From assembly GCA_019856515.1 (NCBI GenBank), contig CP082230.1:1674001-1738000 (forward strand): a DNA stretch of 64,000 nucleotides, given 5' to 3'. How positions within the stretch are numbered: the stretch's first letter is position 1; every line of letters begins with the position of its first letter. Source of the stretch: Prolixibacteraceae bacterium. Its GTDB lineage: Bacteria > Bacteroidota > Bacteroidia > Bacteroidales > Prolixibacteraceae. The notes below the pieces were generated by a model, which ran no database searches, was not told the origin of the DNA, and saw nothing but the letters and a program-made list of their open reading frames with translations. Position numbers and translations under genes: made by a program. This document shows, in pieces, positions 46,851-56,112 of the stretch.

Positions 46851-47240
46851 TTATTCGACTTCTCGAAAATTGCTCTTTTGAAATTCAGTTGGAGTAAAAC
46901 CTGTTTTACGTTTAAATAGTGCGCTAAAAGAGCCTAAACTTTCAAAACCAACTTCATTACATGCTTCTGTAATAGACATGCCATCTCTAATATACACTTT
47001 CGACATCTCGACCCTTTTGTCTATTAGATATTGTTTTGGAGTTAGCCCGTAGTACCTTTTATACAGACGCAACAGGTGGTACTTTGAAACAAACTTTATT
47101 CTCGAAAATAGATCTAAATTCAAATCATCCTGATAATGATTGTCTATATATGGTTTAATACCAATGACCGTATCAAGCTGCCACTGCTTTGAATAACAAG
47201 CATCTTTTATTTTCGCTATTTCTCTATTATATCGATTCAT
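46851..47240 (-). CDS. Short AraC-family transcription regulator (DNA-binding domain only)
   Basis: About 129 residues, essentially only the AraC/XylS double helix-turn-helix (DLFSRIKFVSKYHLLRLYKR for HTH1; MSITEACNEVGFESLGSFSALFKRKTGFTPTEFQK for HTH2). There is no ligand domain, as in MarA/SoxS-type regulators, so its activity is set by its own expression or another partner. It lies directly upstream of the VOC gene. Two possible starts (47246 or 47240) differ by two residues. Confidence 0.88.
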   Translation of the reverse strand: MNRYNREIAKIKDACYSKQWQLDTVIGIKPYIDNHYQDDLNLDLFSRIKFVSKYHLLRLYKRYYGLTPKQYLIDKRVEMSKVYIRDGMSITEACNEVGFESLGSFSALFKRKTGFTPTEFQKSNFREVE

Positions 47241-47493
47241 TCTCACTCAATCCATCTTAGTTAATTGCAATCAAACAATGTTGATAAGATACAATCATTT
47301 GTAGATAAAAACTAAAAGGGCAGGACCAATATTTTGAAACAATCTCCATTGTTCTTACGACACAAATAACCCTATAAATATTAACAACAATAAATGAACC
47401 AAACCTGAAAGGTAATTGTTTGAGTGTCAGTCTTTGTCTAATAAGCAATTATTAGATACGCAGACGATGTTATTAATTTAATCTCAGGTTATT

Positions 47494-47772
47494 ATGTCAC
47501 ATTCAAGTTGTTGTGGAGGTTTCACTCCTTATAGTAAAGACATTCCTATGGATGCTTTAGATGCTTTTCATGAAGCAATGGAAGGATTTGTAGGAGTTGG
47601 ATATGAGCCATTATGCTATGCATCACAAGTAGTTCAAGGAACAAATTACTGTTTCTTCTGTAATGCAACATTGGTCGTCGCTGACCCAGTTGTTTATCCT
47701 GCTTTTGTTGAAGTATTTAAACCTTTAGAAGGGAAAGCTTGTATTACACACATCTCTAAGGGAAAGCATTAA
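47494..47772 (+). CDS. Small cystatin (stefin)-like protein, paralogue of 37485-37760
   Basis: A 92-residue protein, no signal peptide. It contains the full cystatin-type hairpin QVVQGTNYCFF (animal stefins: QVVAGTNYY), a preceding Gly-rich turn FVGVGYEPL, a helix DALDAFHEAMEG, and a later strand FVEVFKPLEGKACITHI that resembles the stefin VFKSLPG strand. Identity with the 37485 copy is high in the centre (YEPLxYASQVVxGTNYxFFCNA). The N-terminus HSSCCGGF has a Cys pair; with C in YCFFCNA the protein is Cys-rich for a cytoplasmic product. It is a single gene, followed by a hairpin. Protease inhibition is an inference from the motif. Confidence 0.7.
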   Translation: MSHSSCCGGFTPYSKDIPMDALDAFHEAMEGFVGVGYEPLCYASQVVQGTNYCFFCNATLVVADPVVYPAFVEVFKPLEGKACITHISKGKH

Positions 47773-47781
47773 ACCCTAAGA

Positions 47782-47815
47782 AACAAGGGAGTCTCACATT
47801 CGAGGTTCCCTTGTT
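47782..47815 (+). terminator. Hairpin after the second cystatin-like gene
   Basis: AACAAGGGA (47782-47790) pairs with TCCCTTGTT (47807-47815), and the stem extends inwards by about five pairs including G-U. The tail is not a strong U-run, so termination is probable but not certain. Confidence 0.5.
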
Positions 47816-47923
47816 CGTATTCAAAACCAACACTCATCTATATCACAATAATAAACGATATAATTAATCATTTTAGATTATAGACGGCTCTAAAAAGCAT
47901 TTCTCAACCTGATCGTATTTTGA

Positions 47924-48118
47924 TCAAAGACCATCAAAAAAAGGAAACAACTGTTTATTCTGATAAAGAAGGTTCGTCAGAGGAATATCAAAAGAGATAA
48001 ATTGTTCTGAATATTGTTCCACATAGTTTTTATCATATTGAAAATCATAAACCCCATTATCTTCTTCTTTTAAGATTCCTGCTGTTTCATCTCCATATTT
48101 AATAATTGCTTGTCTCAT
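47924..48118 (-). CDS. HipA N-terminal/HipS-like small protein, cut short; no HipA kinase follows
   Basis: A 64-residue protein that matches the HipA N-subdomain 1 (GDETAGILKEEDNGVYDFQYDKNYV, then IPLTNLLYQNKQLFPFFDGL). Family members continue past FFDGL with IPEGW and about 40 more residues; here TGA follows DGL at once. No HipA-kinase gene is present downstream; the next 150 bp hold nothing coding. Either a truncated HipBST module, or a retained antitoxin pair. It overlaps the HipB-like gene by 4 bp, so both are co-translated. Confidence 0.65.
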   Translation of the reverse strand: MRQAIIKYGDETAGILKEEDNGVYDFQYDKNYVEQYSEQFISFDIPLTNLLYQNKQLFPFFDGL

Positions 48119-48315
48119 CTCTTTTCTGTTAGAGGACCAAACTCATGTCCAAACATATGTAATACTTGATTCTCTTTAGATAAACTAAGATTCTCTTTGC
48201 CATGTTCAATTTTACGAATGGCAGTAAGTGCAACTCCTGCTCTTTCAGCAAACTCGTCCTCTGTCAGTTGCAGTTGCTTCCTTCGGTACTTTACGAATTC
48301 ATATAGTTTATTCAT
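48115..48315 (-). CDS. HipB-like XRE-family DNA-binding protein
   Basis: A 66-residue helix-turn-helix protein: NKLYEFVKYRRKQLQLTEDEFAERAGVALTAIRKIEHGKENLSL. This is the Cro/CI fold with the first-helix RRKQLQLTEDEFA and recognition helix VALTAIRKIE. HipB proteins are antitoxin/repressors that bind their own operon promoter. It is 4 bp overlapped with the HipS-like gene, as in HipBST systems. Toxin kinase not found nearby. Confidence 0.8.
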   Translation of the reverse strand: MNKLYEFVKYRRKQLQLTEDEFAERAGVALTAIRKIEHGKENLSLSKENQVLHMFGHEFGPLTEKR

Positions 48316-48391
48316 ATTATATCTATTTACATATAAAAATGATATACAGGCCTCTATCTATATGTATTTGCATATAATCACATTGATCACT

Positions 48392-49156
48392 CTATTGATT
48401 AAGCCAATCTCGGAACTCTACCGACTTTTCTCTACCGACAGTAATATGTTCATCATGTTTGGGTTTAGTGATTACGACTAATTTTCCTCCAAACCAATTC
48501 TCCACCTTATCCACAGATGCAATATTTAATATAAACTGGCGATTAACTCTATTAAAAACCAGAGGATCTAACCCCTCCATGATATTACCTAGACTCTCTG
48601 AGATGAGATGTTTCTCTCCATCAAAAGTTCTAGCACAACTCCAATGATCTTCAATAAAGAAGTAGGCAACATTCTTTACCGCCAAGGTATACCATCCATT
48701 ATTCTTTGATATTAAGAAGTAGTTTCGTAATGTACGAATTGCCTCTGTAGGCGTTGTGGGAGATAAATTAATAGGGCTGTCAGAAGAGGGTTGAAAGAGG
48801 GCTCTCTTCTGCTCCATTTGATCGAACACTCTTTTTAGGTCCACCACTTTAATAGGTTTGAGAATATAATCGATCGCATTTGCTTTAAACGCTTTGATAG
48901 CATATTGATCAAAAGCGGTAGTAAAGACAATAAAGCTTTTGATCTTCACTCGCTCTAAGATATTAAACCCGACACCATCGCCTAACTGTACATCTAAGAA
49001 AAGCACATCTGGATCTCTATTCTCTTCAAACCATTTTACCGCCTCTGTAACACTTCCGAGTATAGCAGTAATCTCTGTGTCAGGGAAAAGCTCTAATATA
49101 TATTTTTTTAGCAATCTTTGTGCTGGTATTTCATCTTCAACAATAACAACTCTCAT
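48392..49156 (-). CDS. LytTR-family response regulator
   Basis: A 254-residue regulator with a receiver domain (VVIVEDEIPAQRLLKKYI, phospho-acceptor D55 in DVLFLDVQLGDG, VFTTAFDQYAIKAF, YILKPI with the conserved Lys) and a C-terminal LytTR DNA-binding domain (IRTLRNYFLISKNNGWYTLAVKNVAYFFIEDHWS ... FNRVNRQFILNIASV). It overlaps the sensor kinase gene by 4 bp, so the two are a cognate pair. They sit at the 3' end of the RND efflux operon and probably control it. The stimulus is unknown. Confidence 0.93.
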   Translation of the reverse strand: MRVVIVEDEIPAQRLLKKYILELFPDTEITAILGSVTEAVKWFEENRDPDVLFLDVQLGDGVGFNILERVKIKSFIVFTTAFDQYAIKAFKANAIDYILKPIKVVDLKRVFDQMEQKRALFQPSSDSPINLSPTTPTEAIRTLRNYFLISKNNGWYTLAVKNVAYFFIEDHWSCARTFDGEKHLISESLGNIMEGLDPLVFNRVNRQFILNIASVDKVENWFGGKLVVITKPKHDEHITVGREKSVEFRDWLNQ

Positions 49157-50214
49157 AGCTTTTTATCTTCAATAAGTGGTAAGATAACTCGATAATGGGA
49201 CGCACTCTTCTCTACTTCAATATGTTTATCTTCGAGAAGTTTATAACGGCTATTCAAATTCTTCAAACCCACCCCTCCCGAAGAGGTCACAGGTTTAGGG
49301 CTCAAGGTGTTCGTTATGCATAGACGATTACCTACGGAACAGATATCTATTACCAAAGGTTTATCTTTTAGAATGGCATTATGCTTAATAGCATTCTCTA
49401 CCAACAGCTGTAGTGCCAGTACGGGTATTTTTTTATCCAAAGCCTCCTCTTTAATATCCACATGAATCTGGAAAGCTGTTTCATATTTAATCTTTTGAAG
49501 GTAGATATATGAATTCAGAAACGCCATCTCATCTTTTAATGATACAGTATAATGATCTATACTTTGAAGGACATAACGATAGATATCTGAAAGGTGTTGT
49601 GTATAGGTTACGGCACTCTCTTGATCCATATAGATCTCCGAGATAAGTACATTTAAGCTATTAAAGAGGAAGTGTGGATTAATCTGATTCTGCAAAGCAT
49701 CTAGTTCAGCACGGAGCTTCTCTTCACGAAGCTGACTATTCAAGTTTCTCTCCTCTTGAAGCTTATTACTATAACTACGTGTGATCATCCACATATCAAA
49801 CATAAAGACATATAGGGCTCCAAATACGACGAATATAGTATTTAAACGATTCTCAAATAAATATCTTTGGTAATAAGCAATTAAAGACGTAAAGACTACA
49901 ACATATCCGACCTGTCCCAACAATATCTTACCTAGAAGAAACAGTGTTGATTTTCCATTTCTTGAGAATATCCCATTCAACTTTTCATCTAGAAATAGAG
50001 TAAACTCACTAACAAGAATCATCGAAAAGGTAATCAATAGATAGTCATTAAAACAATATACCAATATTGAATCCTCAGTTTCATTTCCAGATATAAAGTC
50101 AAGAAAATAGAAAATAAACAGACAAAAGGTAGCAATAAGGAGGTTACGAAGAATAACCTCTATCACTCTTTTACTTATACTCTTTCTTGGATGTTCTTCA
50201 ACGGATACACTCAT
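49153..50214 (-). CDS. LytS/YehU-type sensor histidine kinase
   Basis: A 353-residue kinase with four predicted membrane helices (about 24-41, 54-73, 93-113 and 125-143) and a coiled linker. The His_kinase family box is QINPHFLFNSLNVL with phospho-acceptor H181, and the ATP-binding N-box is ALQLLVENAIKHN, followed by GVGLKNLNSRY. There is no periplasmic sensing domain of note, so membrane or cytoplasmic cues are likely. It precedes the LytTR regulator by a 4-bp overlap and follows the TolC gene by 63 bp. Confidence 0.93.
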   Translation of the reverse strand: MSVSVEEHPRKSISKRVIEVILRNLLIATFCLFIFYFLDFISGNETEDSILVYCFNDYLLITFSMILVSEFTLFLDEKLNGIFSRNGKSTLFLLGKILLGQVGYVVVFTSLIAYYQRYLFENRLNTIFVVFGALYVFMFDMWMITRSYSNKLQEERNLNSQLREEKLRAELDALQNQINPHFLFNSLNVLISEIYMDQESAVTYTQHLSDIYRYVLQSIDHYTVSLKDEMAFLNSYIYLQKIKYETAFQIHVDIKEEALDKKIPVLALQLLVENAIKHNAILKDKPLVIDICSVGNRLCITNTLSPKPVTSSGGVGLKNLNSRYKLLEDKHIEVEKSASHYRVILPLIEDKKL

Positions 50215-50277
50215 ATGGTAAACAATTATTGCCTTATACTAATTACTTAAAAATAGAAAAATATTCCTAAGCTTTGA

Positions 50278-51747
50278 CTATGGTTCTGAAACAATCACTA
50301 ACTCTCCGATCGACTTCAGATATTTTGTCTCTTCAATCTTATAGTTCGCTTTAGAGTACACAAACAAAGTATACTGTTTTTGCCATACTGTCTGTGCCTC
50401 AAGATAGTCAGTAAGAAGCTCCAACCCTTGGTCATAAGCCTCCTTACTCATTCTCATATTTAAAGCAGCTTGTTCCACACTCTTTTGGGCTAACATAGAG
50501 CGAGAATATGCTTGCTGTAGATTTAATGAGGCTTGTTTGACCTCTAGCTCCATCATGCGCACTTGCTTCTTTGTCTCGAGCTGTGCCATCTCTGTTTCCA
50601 TCTGTGCCTGACGTATCCTATTACGTCCTTCGCCCCATTGGCATAGAGGTATTGAAACTTTCACACCAATAGAAGGAGTCACAGCATTCTGCACCCACCC
50701 CTCTTTAATCAGATTACTGCTTCCCATATTCTCCACATTCAATGCTCCGAGATAGTATGCTCCAGCACTCATTCCAATAGAAGGCAGAAAATCGGAGGCC
50801 ACCACCTTTTCATTAGAAGACTTTATCTCATCTCTCTTCTTTAACATACGATAGTCAGCACGTTTAGATATCACCGCATCTCTCATTGTAATGGTCGGAT
50901 TGGTGATATCGATAAGGCTATCTTTTGCCTCTAGCTGTTCGTTTAACTCTAACCCCATCACCCGACATAGAGACATACGAATCAGCTCTTTTTGATTCTC
51001 TACTTCCTGCAGTTCGAGCAAGGCACTATTTCTCTGCACCTCAACCTTTAGAAGTTCATTACGATGCTTCAACCCAACCTCAACAGCCTGTTTGACAGTC
51101 AACTGTAATGAATCGATTAGAGAGAGATACATCTTAGCCACCTTTACCTGTTCGGTAACAGCAATAAAATTCCAATAGTTCTTATCACACTCTAGAATCA
51201 TCTCTTCTTGTGTCTTCTGCTTATTTAGGTTATATAGTGCCACTCCAAGATCAGCCATATGATTACCTTGGCGTATCTTACCTCCCATATAAATTGGTTG
51301 GGTAGCAGTAATATCAGCCATAAACGTATGGTTAAAATCGTAGTATACCCCACCAGCAGGCAACATCGCATATTGACTAAAGAGTGGGTTACCGTCTGCA
51401 CCTACAATAGGTTTACCTGAAGGGTCAAGCAATAGGTTTGGCACCATCGTTTGAGTAGCGGGATCAATATGGGATGTGGGCATAAAAGTATCATTCCATG
51501 ACACCGAACTCTGATCAGCAAAAGAGTACATATAACTCCCTGTGGCCTTAATCTTTGGCAAGTAGTTACTCCGCATCTCTTTTTGTTTGTATATAGCTTT
51601 TCTATAAGCTCCTTCCGCACCGCCGATCTCCTCACTATTAGTGAGTGTACTCTGACGACAAACATCTCTATCGATCTTGCGTTGTGCATCTGCCACGGAT
51701 ACAATGAATAGGAACAGTGCAACGATTATATATTTTGCTTTCATCAT
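50278..51747 (-). CDS. TolC-family outer-membrane efflux protein
   Basis: A 489-residue outer-membrane factor. The signal peptide is MMKAKYIIVALFLFIVSVADA. The body shows the two OEP repeats of long helices and strand pairs (AYRKAIYKQKEMRSNYLPKIKATGSYMYSF; RADYRMLKKRDEIKSSNEKVVASDFLPSIGMSAG; KVSIPLCQWGEGRNRIRQAQMETEMAQ), ending in YKIEETKYLKSIGELV. It forms the outer-membrane channel of the tripartite pump encoded with it (gap 20 bp from the RND gene). Start could be either of two adjacent ATGs. Confidence 0.92.
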   Translation of the reverse strand: MMKAKYIIVALFLFIVSVADAQRKIDRDVCRQSTLTNSEEIGGAEGAYRKAIYKQKEMRSNYLPKIKATGSYMYSFADQSSVSWNDTFMPTSHIDPATQTMVPNLLLDPSGKPIVGADGNPLFSQYAMLPAGGVYYDFNHTFMADITATQPIYMGGKIRQGNHMADLGVALYNLNKQKTQEEMILECDKNYWNFIAVTEQVKVAKMYLSLIDSLQLTVKQAVEVGLKHRNELLKVEVQRNSALLELQEVENQKELIRMSLCRVMGLELNEQLEAKDSLIDITNPTITMRDAVISKRADYRMLKKRDEIKSSNEKVVASDFLPSIGMSAGAYYLGALNVENMGSSNLIKEGWVQNAVTPSIGVKVSIPLCQWGEGRNRIRQAQMETEMAQLETKKQVRMMELEVKQASLNLQQAYSRSMLAQKSVEQAALNMRMSKEAYDQGLELLTDYLEAQTVWQKQYTLFVYSKANYKIEETKYLKSIGELVIVSEP

Positions 51748-51767
51748 AATATTCTTTTCTACATAAA

Positions 51768-54700
51768 CTATTTGAACATGAGCACATACAATACAGGAAG
51801 GACCACCAATGTGATGACAGTACCGATAAATAGTCCTCCCATAATCGTCACAGCCAAACTTCCAAAGAAGACATCACCAACCAGAGGGATCATACCTAAA
51901 ATAGTGGTCAATGCCCCCATCATTACAGGGCGTACTCTAGATACAGAAGCATCCAATAACGCCACTCTTTTATTCGGTTGTATTTCGATCTGAACATCTA
52001 TCTCTTCGAATAGAATCACCGCATTCTTAATCATCATTCCTGCCAGCCCGACGACTCCTACAATAGCTAAGAAACCAAATGCTTTGCCAGTAATTAACAT
52101 CGATGGGACCACACCTATAAGTGCCAATAGAACACAGAAACCTGTAATCAATAGTTTTCGATAACTACGGTATTGTTGAATCAGAATCATCAAAATACCG
52201 AATAGTGCCAATGGTATAAATAGTATGATATACTTCATTGCATTGGCTTGATCGCCTTGCTCTCCTTCCCACTCCATCTTTACTCCATGAGGAAGAGTCA
52301 AAGCCTCTACTTGAGCTTTTACATCAATCATAATCTCAGATGCCGTTGCCCCCTTCTTAGGATTACACAACACCTTAATAGTTCGAACCCCATCTATTCT
52401 TCGAATAAGAGGCTCTTCCCACTGAATACTAAGATCAGCAAATGCACTCAACGGTGTAGGTTCCAATAGATGTTCTTCCACTTCGTCTAGAGGCATATCC
52501 CCTGCTAACACCTCACTAATTGGTAGGTGCAAAGAGCTCTGTCCCCACACTGGGATATTCTTAAAACAAGACATCTGTTGTCCACCAATATCGGTCATCT
52601 TAAGCTTAATAGGAATCTCTGTATCTCCTTCAAAGTATCGATGTATTGGTACTCCTGAAGTGCCCATCATCATAGCTACAGAAGCATCTTGTCGTGTCAT
52701 CCCATAGCTCGTACCATCCAATTGTCTATAGTTAACATCCAAATAAGGGGTCTTTCTCTCCCAATTGTTTCTTACTGAGTAGCTGTTTGCATGAAGCGAC
52801 TGTTTAAAAATCGTCTCTGTACTATCGGCCAACGCCTTCAAAACGGCAATATTGTCACCAGAGAAGTTCACTTCAACCAACCCCTCCACACTAATCAAAG
52901 CATAGCTTTTTATTTCAGATATCGCATCAGGATAGTGATCATGAACATACGATTCAATGCGGTCTTGTAACACCTCAACATCATCAATCGTATTATATTT
53001 GATAATCAATTCACCATATGAACTACTCATATCAGGCATTAAACGCACCAAAGTATATCTGGTGGCAGCCCCTCCAATATTGGCAGTCACATTGTTCACC
53101 CCATCTTGTTTTAGTAGCCAAGCAGTAATCTCATTTAACTCCTTCTCTACACGTTTAGGCTGCGTTCCCTCTGGCAGTTTATACGTCAAATAGTTTTGGG
53201 AATATTCCATATTGGGAAAGAACTCTTGCTTCATAAATCGACTGCCCCAAATGGACAATAACAGCAGTACAAGAGAGATACATATCACCGTCTTGGGATA
53301 AGACAACGCTTGATCTAAAAACTGACGAAACTTATCGCTGAAGCCACCACGCTTCTCCTTCGCTTTCTTCGATATCTTAAGAAAATTGGTCGCCATAAGT
53401 GGCACTTGAAAAATTGCTAAGAACCAACTAAGAAGCAAAGATGAAGCCAACACGAGGAATAAGTCTCGAGTATAAACTCCAGTAGTATCAGGAGACAAGT
53501 ATACTGGTAAGAACGACAAAATCGCTATAAGGGTCGCAGCAAATAAAGCCCACGCCCTTTGTTGGGGAGAGCGAGACATCGCTTCCATTCGAGGGACGCC
53601 CCTCTTCAAGTCATCATAAATACCATCAATGACTACAATAGCATTGTCCACCAGCATACCCATGGCTATAATAAAAGCACCCAAAGAGACACGCTGTATG
53701 GTCCCACCAAAGATCAACAAGAATGGAAAGGCTCCTACAATAGCTAACACCAAACTTGTTCCAATGACCACACCACTACGCCAGCCCATTACCAATAATA
53801 GGATTCCAATAACAATAATTACAGATGCTGCCAAGTTCCACATAAACTTGCTTAAAGCACTTTTCACTAGATCCGATTGAAAATAGACCTTGTGAAAAGA
53901 GATTCCAAGAGGTAGCTCCTCTTTTAATATTTCAATCTGTGCCTCTACTTGCTTCCCGATCTCAACAATATTCTCACCAGGATTCATTGAGACAGAGATT
54001 CCAATCGCAGGAGATTGATTGTAATACATACGAGAACTAAAAGGCTCTTCAACTTTACGCGCTATGGTAGCGATATCTTTCAATCGATACTGCATGTCAT
54101 GTGTGCCTGTAATCATGATATTCTCCAACTGAGAAATGTCCTTAAGACGTTTTGGCACAGCCACACGTATATTATTATCTTCGGTTAGATAGGCACCAGC
54201 ATAAACAGTATTGAGTTGATTTTCTATCGTCGAAACAATGGCAGTAGGCATAATCCCAAGATGAGATAATTGATCCACATCGATAGAGAGATCGATGACC
54301 GTTTTTTGATTGCCATTCAACGAAACTCTTTTCACTCCATCAATAGCAAGCAGACGGTCTCTTACCACCTTTGAATATTCACGCATCTCGTCATAATCGT
54401 ATCCATCAGAAGCCATAGCATAGAAAAGACCATAGACATCACCAAAATCATCATAGACTTGAGGCTCATAAGCTCCATTAGGCAATGATGCCTTTGCATC
54501 ATGCACTTTCTTACGAAGAAAATCCCAATATTGATCCACATCCTTCTCAGGCACTGTCGTCTTGAGAGACACATTAATCTCCGAATAGTTTGCAAGAGAT
54601 CTTGAAGTGACCTCTTTAATATTCGGAATCGTTCGGATATGGTTCTCTAAAGTCTTAGAGACACTCTCCTCCACCTCTTCCGCAGAAGCTCCAGGAAAAG

Positions 54701-54848
54701 GAGTAATAATCAAAGCCGACTTAATCTTTAACTCAGGATCTTCTAACTTCCCTAATATCTTAAATGCTGCTACACCAGAAACAAGTAAAGAGAACAACAT
54801 AAAGTAGATCAATCGCTTCTGTTTAAAAGATGCTTTTACAATATTCAT
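51768..54848 (-). CDS. RND-family efflux pump inner-membrane subunit
   Basis: A 1026-residue transporter of the AcrB/MdtB type, driven by proton flow. It has the N-terminal membrane helix (YFMLFSLLVSGVAAF), the porter-domain signature ITPFPGASAEEVEESVSKTLE, and the transmembrane-4 proton-relay region GMLVDNAIVVIDGIYDDLKRG with the conserved Asp and its neighbour. The second half repeats the plan (MEYSQNYLTYKLPEGTQPKRVEKEL, GLAGMMIKNAVILFEEI, RPVMMGALTTILGMIPL). Length is near the family norm. Its operon mates are the adaptor (8 bp upstream), TolC-type channel and a LytS/LytTR pair. Substrate cannot be predicted. Confidence 0.94.
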   Translation of the reverse strand: MNIVKASFKQKRLIYFMLFSLLVSGVAAFKILGKLEDPELKIKSALIITPFPGASAEEVEESVSKTLENHIRTIPNIKEVTSRSLANYSEINVSLKTTVPEKDVDQYWDFLRKKVHDAKASLPNGAYEPQVYDDFGDVYGLFYAMASDGYDYDEMREYSKVVRDRLLAIDGVKRVSLNGNQKTVIDLSIDVDQLSHLGIMPTAIVSTIENQLNTVYAGAYLTEDNNIRVAVPKRLKDISQLENIMITGTHDMQYRLKDIATIARKVEEPFSSRMYYNQSPAIGISVSMNPGENIVEIGKQVEAQIEILKEELPLGISFHKVYFQSDLVKSALSKFMWNLAASVIIVIGILLLVMGWRSGVVIGTSLVLAIVGAFPFLLIFGGTIQRVSLGAFIIAMGMLVDNAIVVIDGIYDDLKRGVPRMEAMSRSPQQRAWALFAATLIAILSFLPVYLSPDTTGVYTRDLFLVLASSLLLSWFLAIFQVPLMATNFLKISKKAKEKRGGFSDKFRQFLDQALSYPKTVICISLVLLLLSIWGSRFMKQEFFPNMEYSQNYLTYKLPEGTQPKRVEKELNEITAWLLKQDGVNNVTANIGGAATRYTLVRLMPDMSSSYGELIIKYNTIDDVEVLQDRIESYVHDHYPDAISEIKSYALISVEGLVEVNFSGDNIAVLKALADSTETIFKQSLHANSYSVRNNWERKTPYLDVNYRQLDGTSYGMTRQDASVAMMMGTSGVPIHRYFEGDTEIPIKLKMTDIGGQQMSCFKNIPVWGQSSLHLPISEVLAGDMPLDEVEEHLLEPTPLSAFADLSIQWEEPLIRRIDGVRTIKVLCNPKKGATASEIMIDVKAQVEALTLPHGVKMEWEGEQGDQANAMKYIILFIPLALFGILMILIQQYRSYRKLLITGFCVLLALIGVVPSMLITGKAFGFLAIVGVVGLAGMMIKNAVILFEEIDVQIEIQPNKRVALLDASVSRVRPVMMGALTTILGMIPLVGDVFFGSLAVTIMGGLFIGTVITLVVLPVLYVLMFK

Positions 54849-54856
54849 GACCGACC

Positions 54857-55891
54857 TTATTTAAGAAGTGATACATTCATTCCATCTCTCAACGCCTTCA
54901 AACCTGCCGTAATCACAGTGTCCTGAGGCGCGATACCTCGAACAGTAGCATCTCCTATTGGATCCACAGAGACAAGTTCGACTTTATGCTTTACAGCTTT
55001 GCCATCCTCATAACAGTAGAGATAACAGTCATGCTGGTCATGTATACATGCATTCATTGGAACCACCACCTTATTCGATGCCATACGATCAGAACATAGA
55101 GTTACCTGTACATTCATTCCACTGACAAGAGGGTAATCACTTGATCGTTCTAGATAAAACCACATAGCATAAAGCTTATTGGCTTCCGGCTTCATCGTAG
55201 AACCAATATATTCTAACGGAAATCGCTTTTCAGGATAATAACTACTTTTACAATAAGACGAAGTAAAATGTTCTTTCTCTAGAATCGTTGCAAAAGGCAC
55301 GGAAACCTGTACTTTCAATGCAGAGGTATTAACAAGTGAAATAATTGGCATACCAGCATTCACCATCTCGCCACTACTTACAAAGACTTTCTGGACCACA
55401 CCATTAAAAGGAGCAGTTATAATTACATCCTTTAAAGCATTCTTTGCTGCATCCAACTTCACCTTCATCTGCTTCTCTCCAGCCACCGCTTTCTCAAAAT
55501 CATTATCAGAAAGATTATGTGATCGATGCATTGCCTTCAGTCGAGACACCTCCCCTTTTACTTGGTCATATTCGGCTTTGGTAGCACGATATTGTAGTTG
55601 ATAGTCTCTGACATCCATACGAGCCAACACCTGTCCCTTACGAACTCTCTGGCCCTCTTTCAACGCTATAGATGACACTGGTCCAGCCAATCGAAAAGAC
55701 AACTTCACATCCTCCACCTCTTTCAACACCCCATAGAGCACCTCTTTCTCAGAAGCTCCACTCGCTTTTGCCAATTGATACTTCACCTTAGGAACATGTA
55801 CCTCCTCTTTAAGCTCCGTTGTTGCACATCCACTAGCCCATAAGCCTATTAGTACAGCCATCACACTAATATAAACACCTCGTCTCATCAC
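54857..55891 (-). CDS. RND efflux adaptor (membrane-fusion) lipoprotein
   Basis: A 344-residue periplasmic adaptor. The lipobox WASGC gives a lipidated Cys22. Then comes the lipoyl/hairpin region (LSFRLAGPVSSIALKEGQRVRKGQVLARMDVRDY; TAPFNGVVQKVFVSSGEMVNAGMPI), a beta-barrel section and the C-terminal membrane-proximal domain. Only one short coiled hairpin (residues ~90-135) is present, normal for HAE1-type adaptors. It is the first gene of the operon; no promoter motif was clear upstream. It couples the RND pump to the TolC-type channel. Confidence 0.93.
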   Translation of the reverse strand: MMRRGVYISVMAVLIGLWASGCATTELKEEVHVPKVKYQLAKASGASEKEVLYGVLKEVEDVKLSFRLAGPVSSIALKEGQRVRKGQVLARMDVRDYQLQYRATKAEYDQVKGEVSRLKAMHRSHNLSDNDFEKAVAGEKQMKVKLDAAKNALKDVIITAPFNGVVQKVFVSSGEMVNAGMPIISLVNTSALKVQVSVPFATILEKEHFTSSYCKSSYYPEKRFPLEYIGSTMKPEANKLYAMWFYLERSSDYPLVSGMNVQVTLCSDRMASNKVVVPMNACIHDQHDCYLYCYEDGKAVKHKVELVSVDPIGDATVRGIAPQDTVITAGLKALRDGMNVSLLK

Positions 55892-56112
55892 TATTATTCT
55901 CTTTATCGGTTTCTTATCTTATACAACAAAGATCCTAAGGATTAGGTCATAAATAAAGAGTCAAATTCGTAAGATGGAATAATTGACAGTTGAAATGGGA
56001 AAAAACAAAGTTAAACCGATACTCAAAGTTTAGAGAAGAAAAAAGTAACGAACACAACATATTAGATGCAACCATCGCACCGCAACCCAAAAAGCTTAGC
56101 ATGTACCAATGC

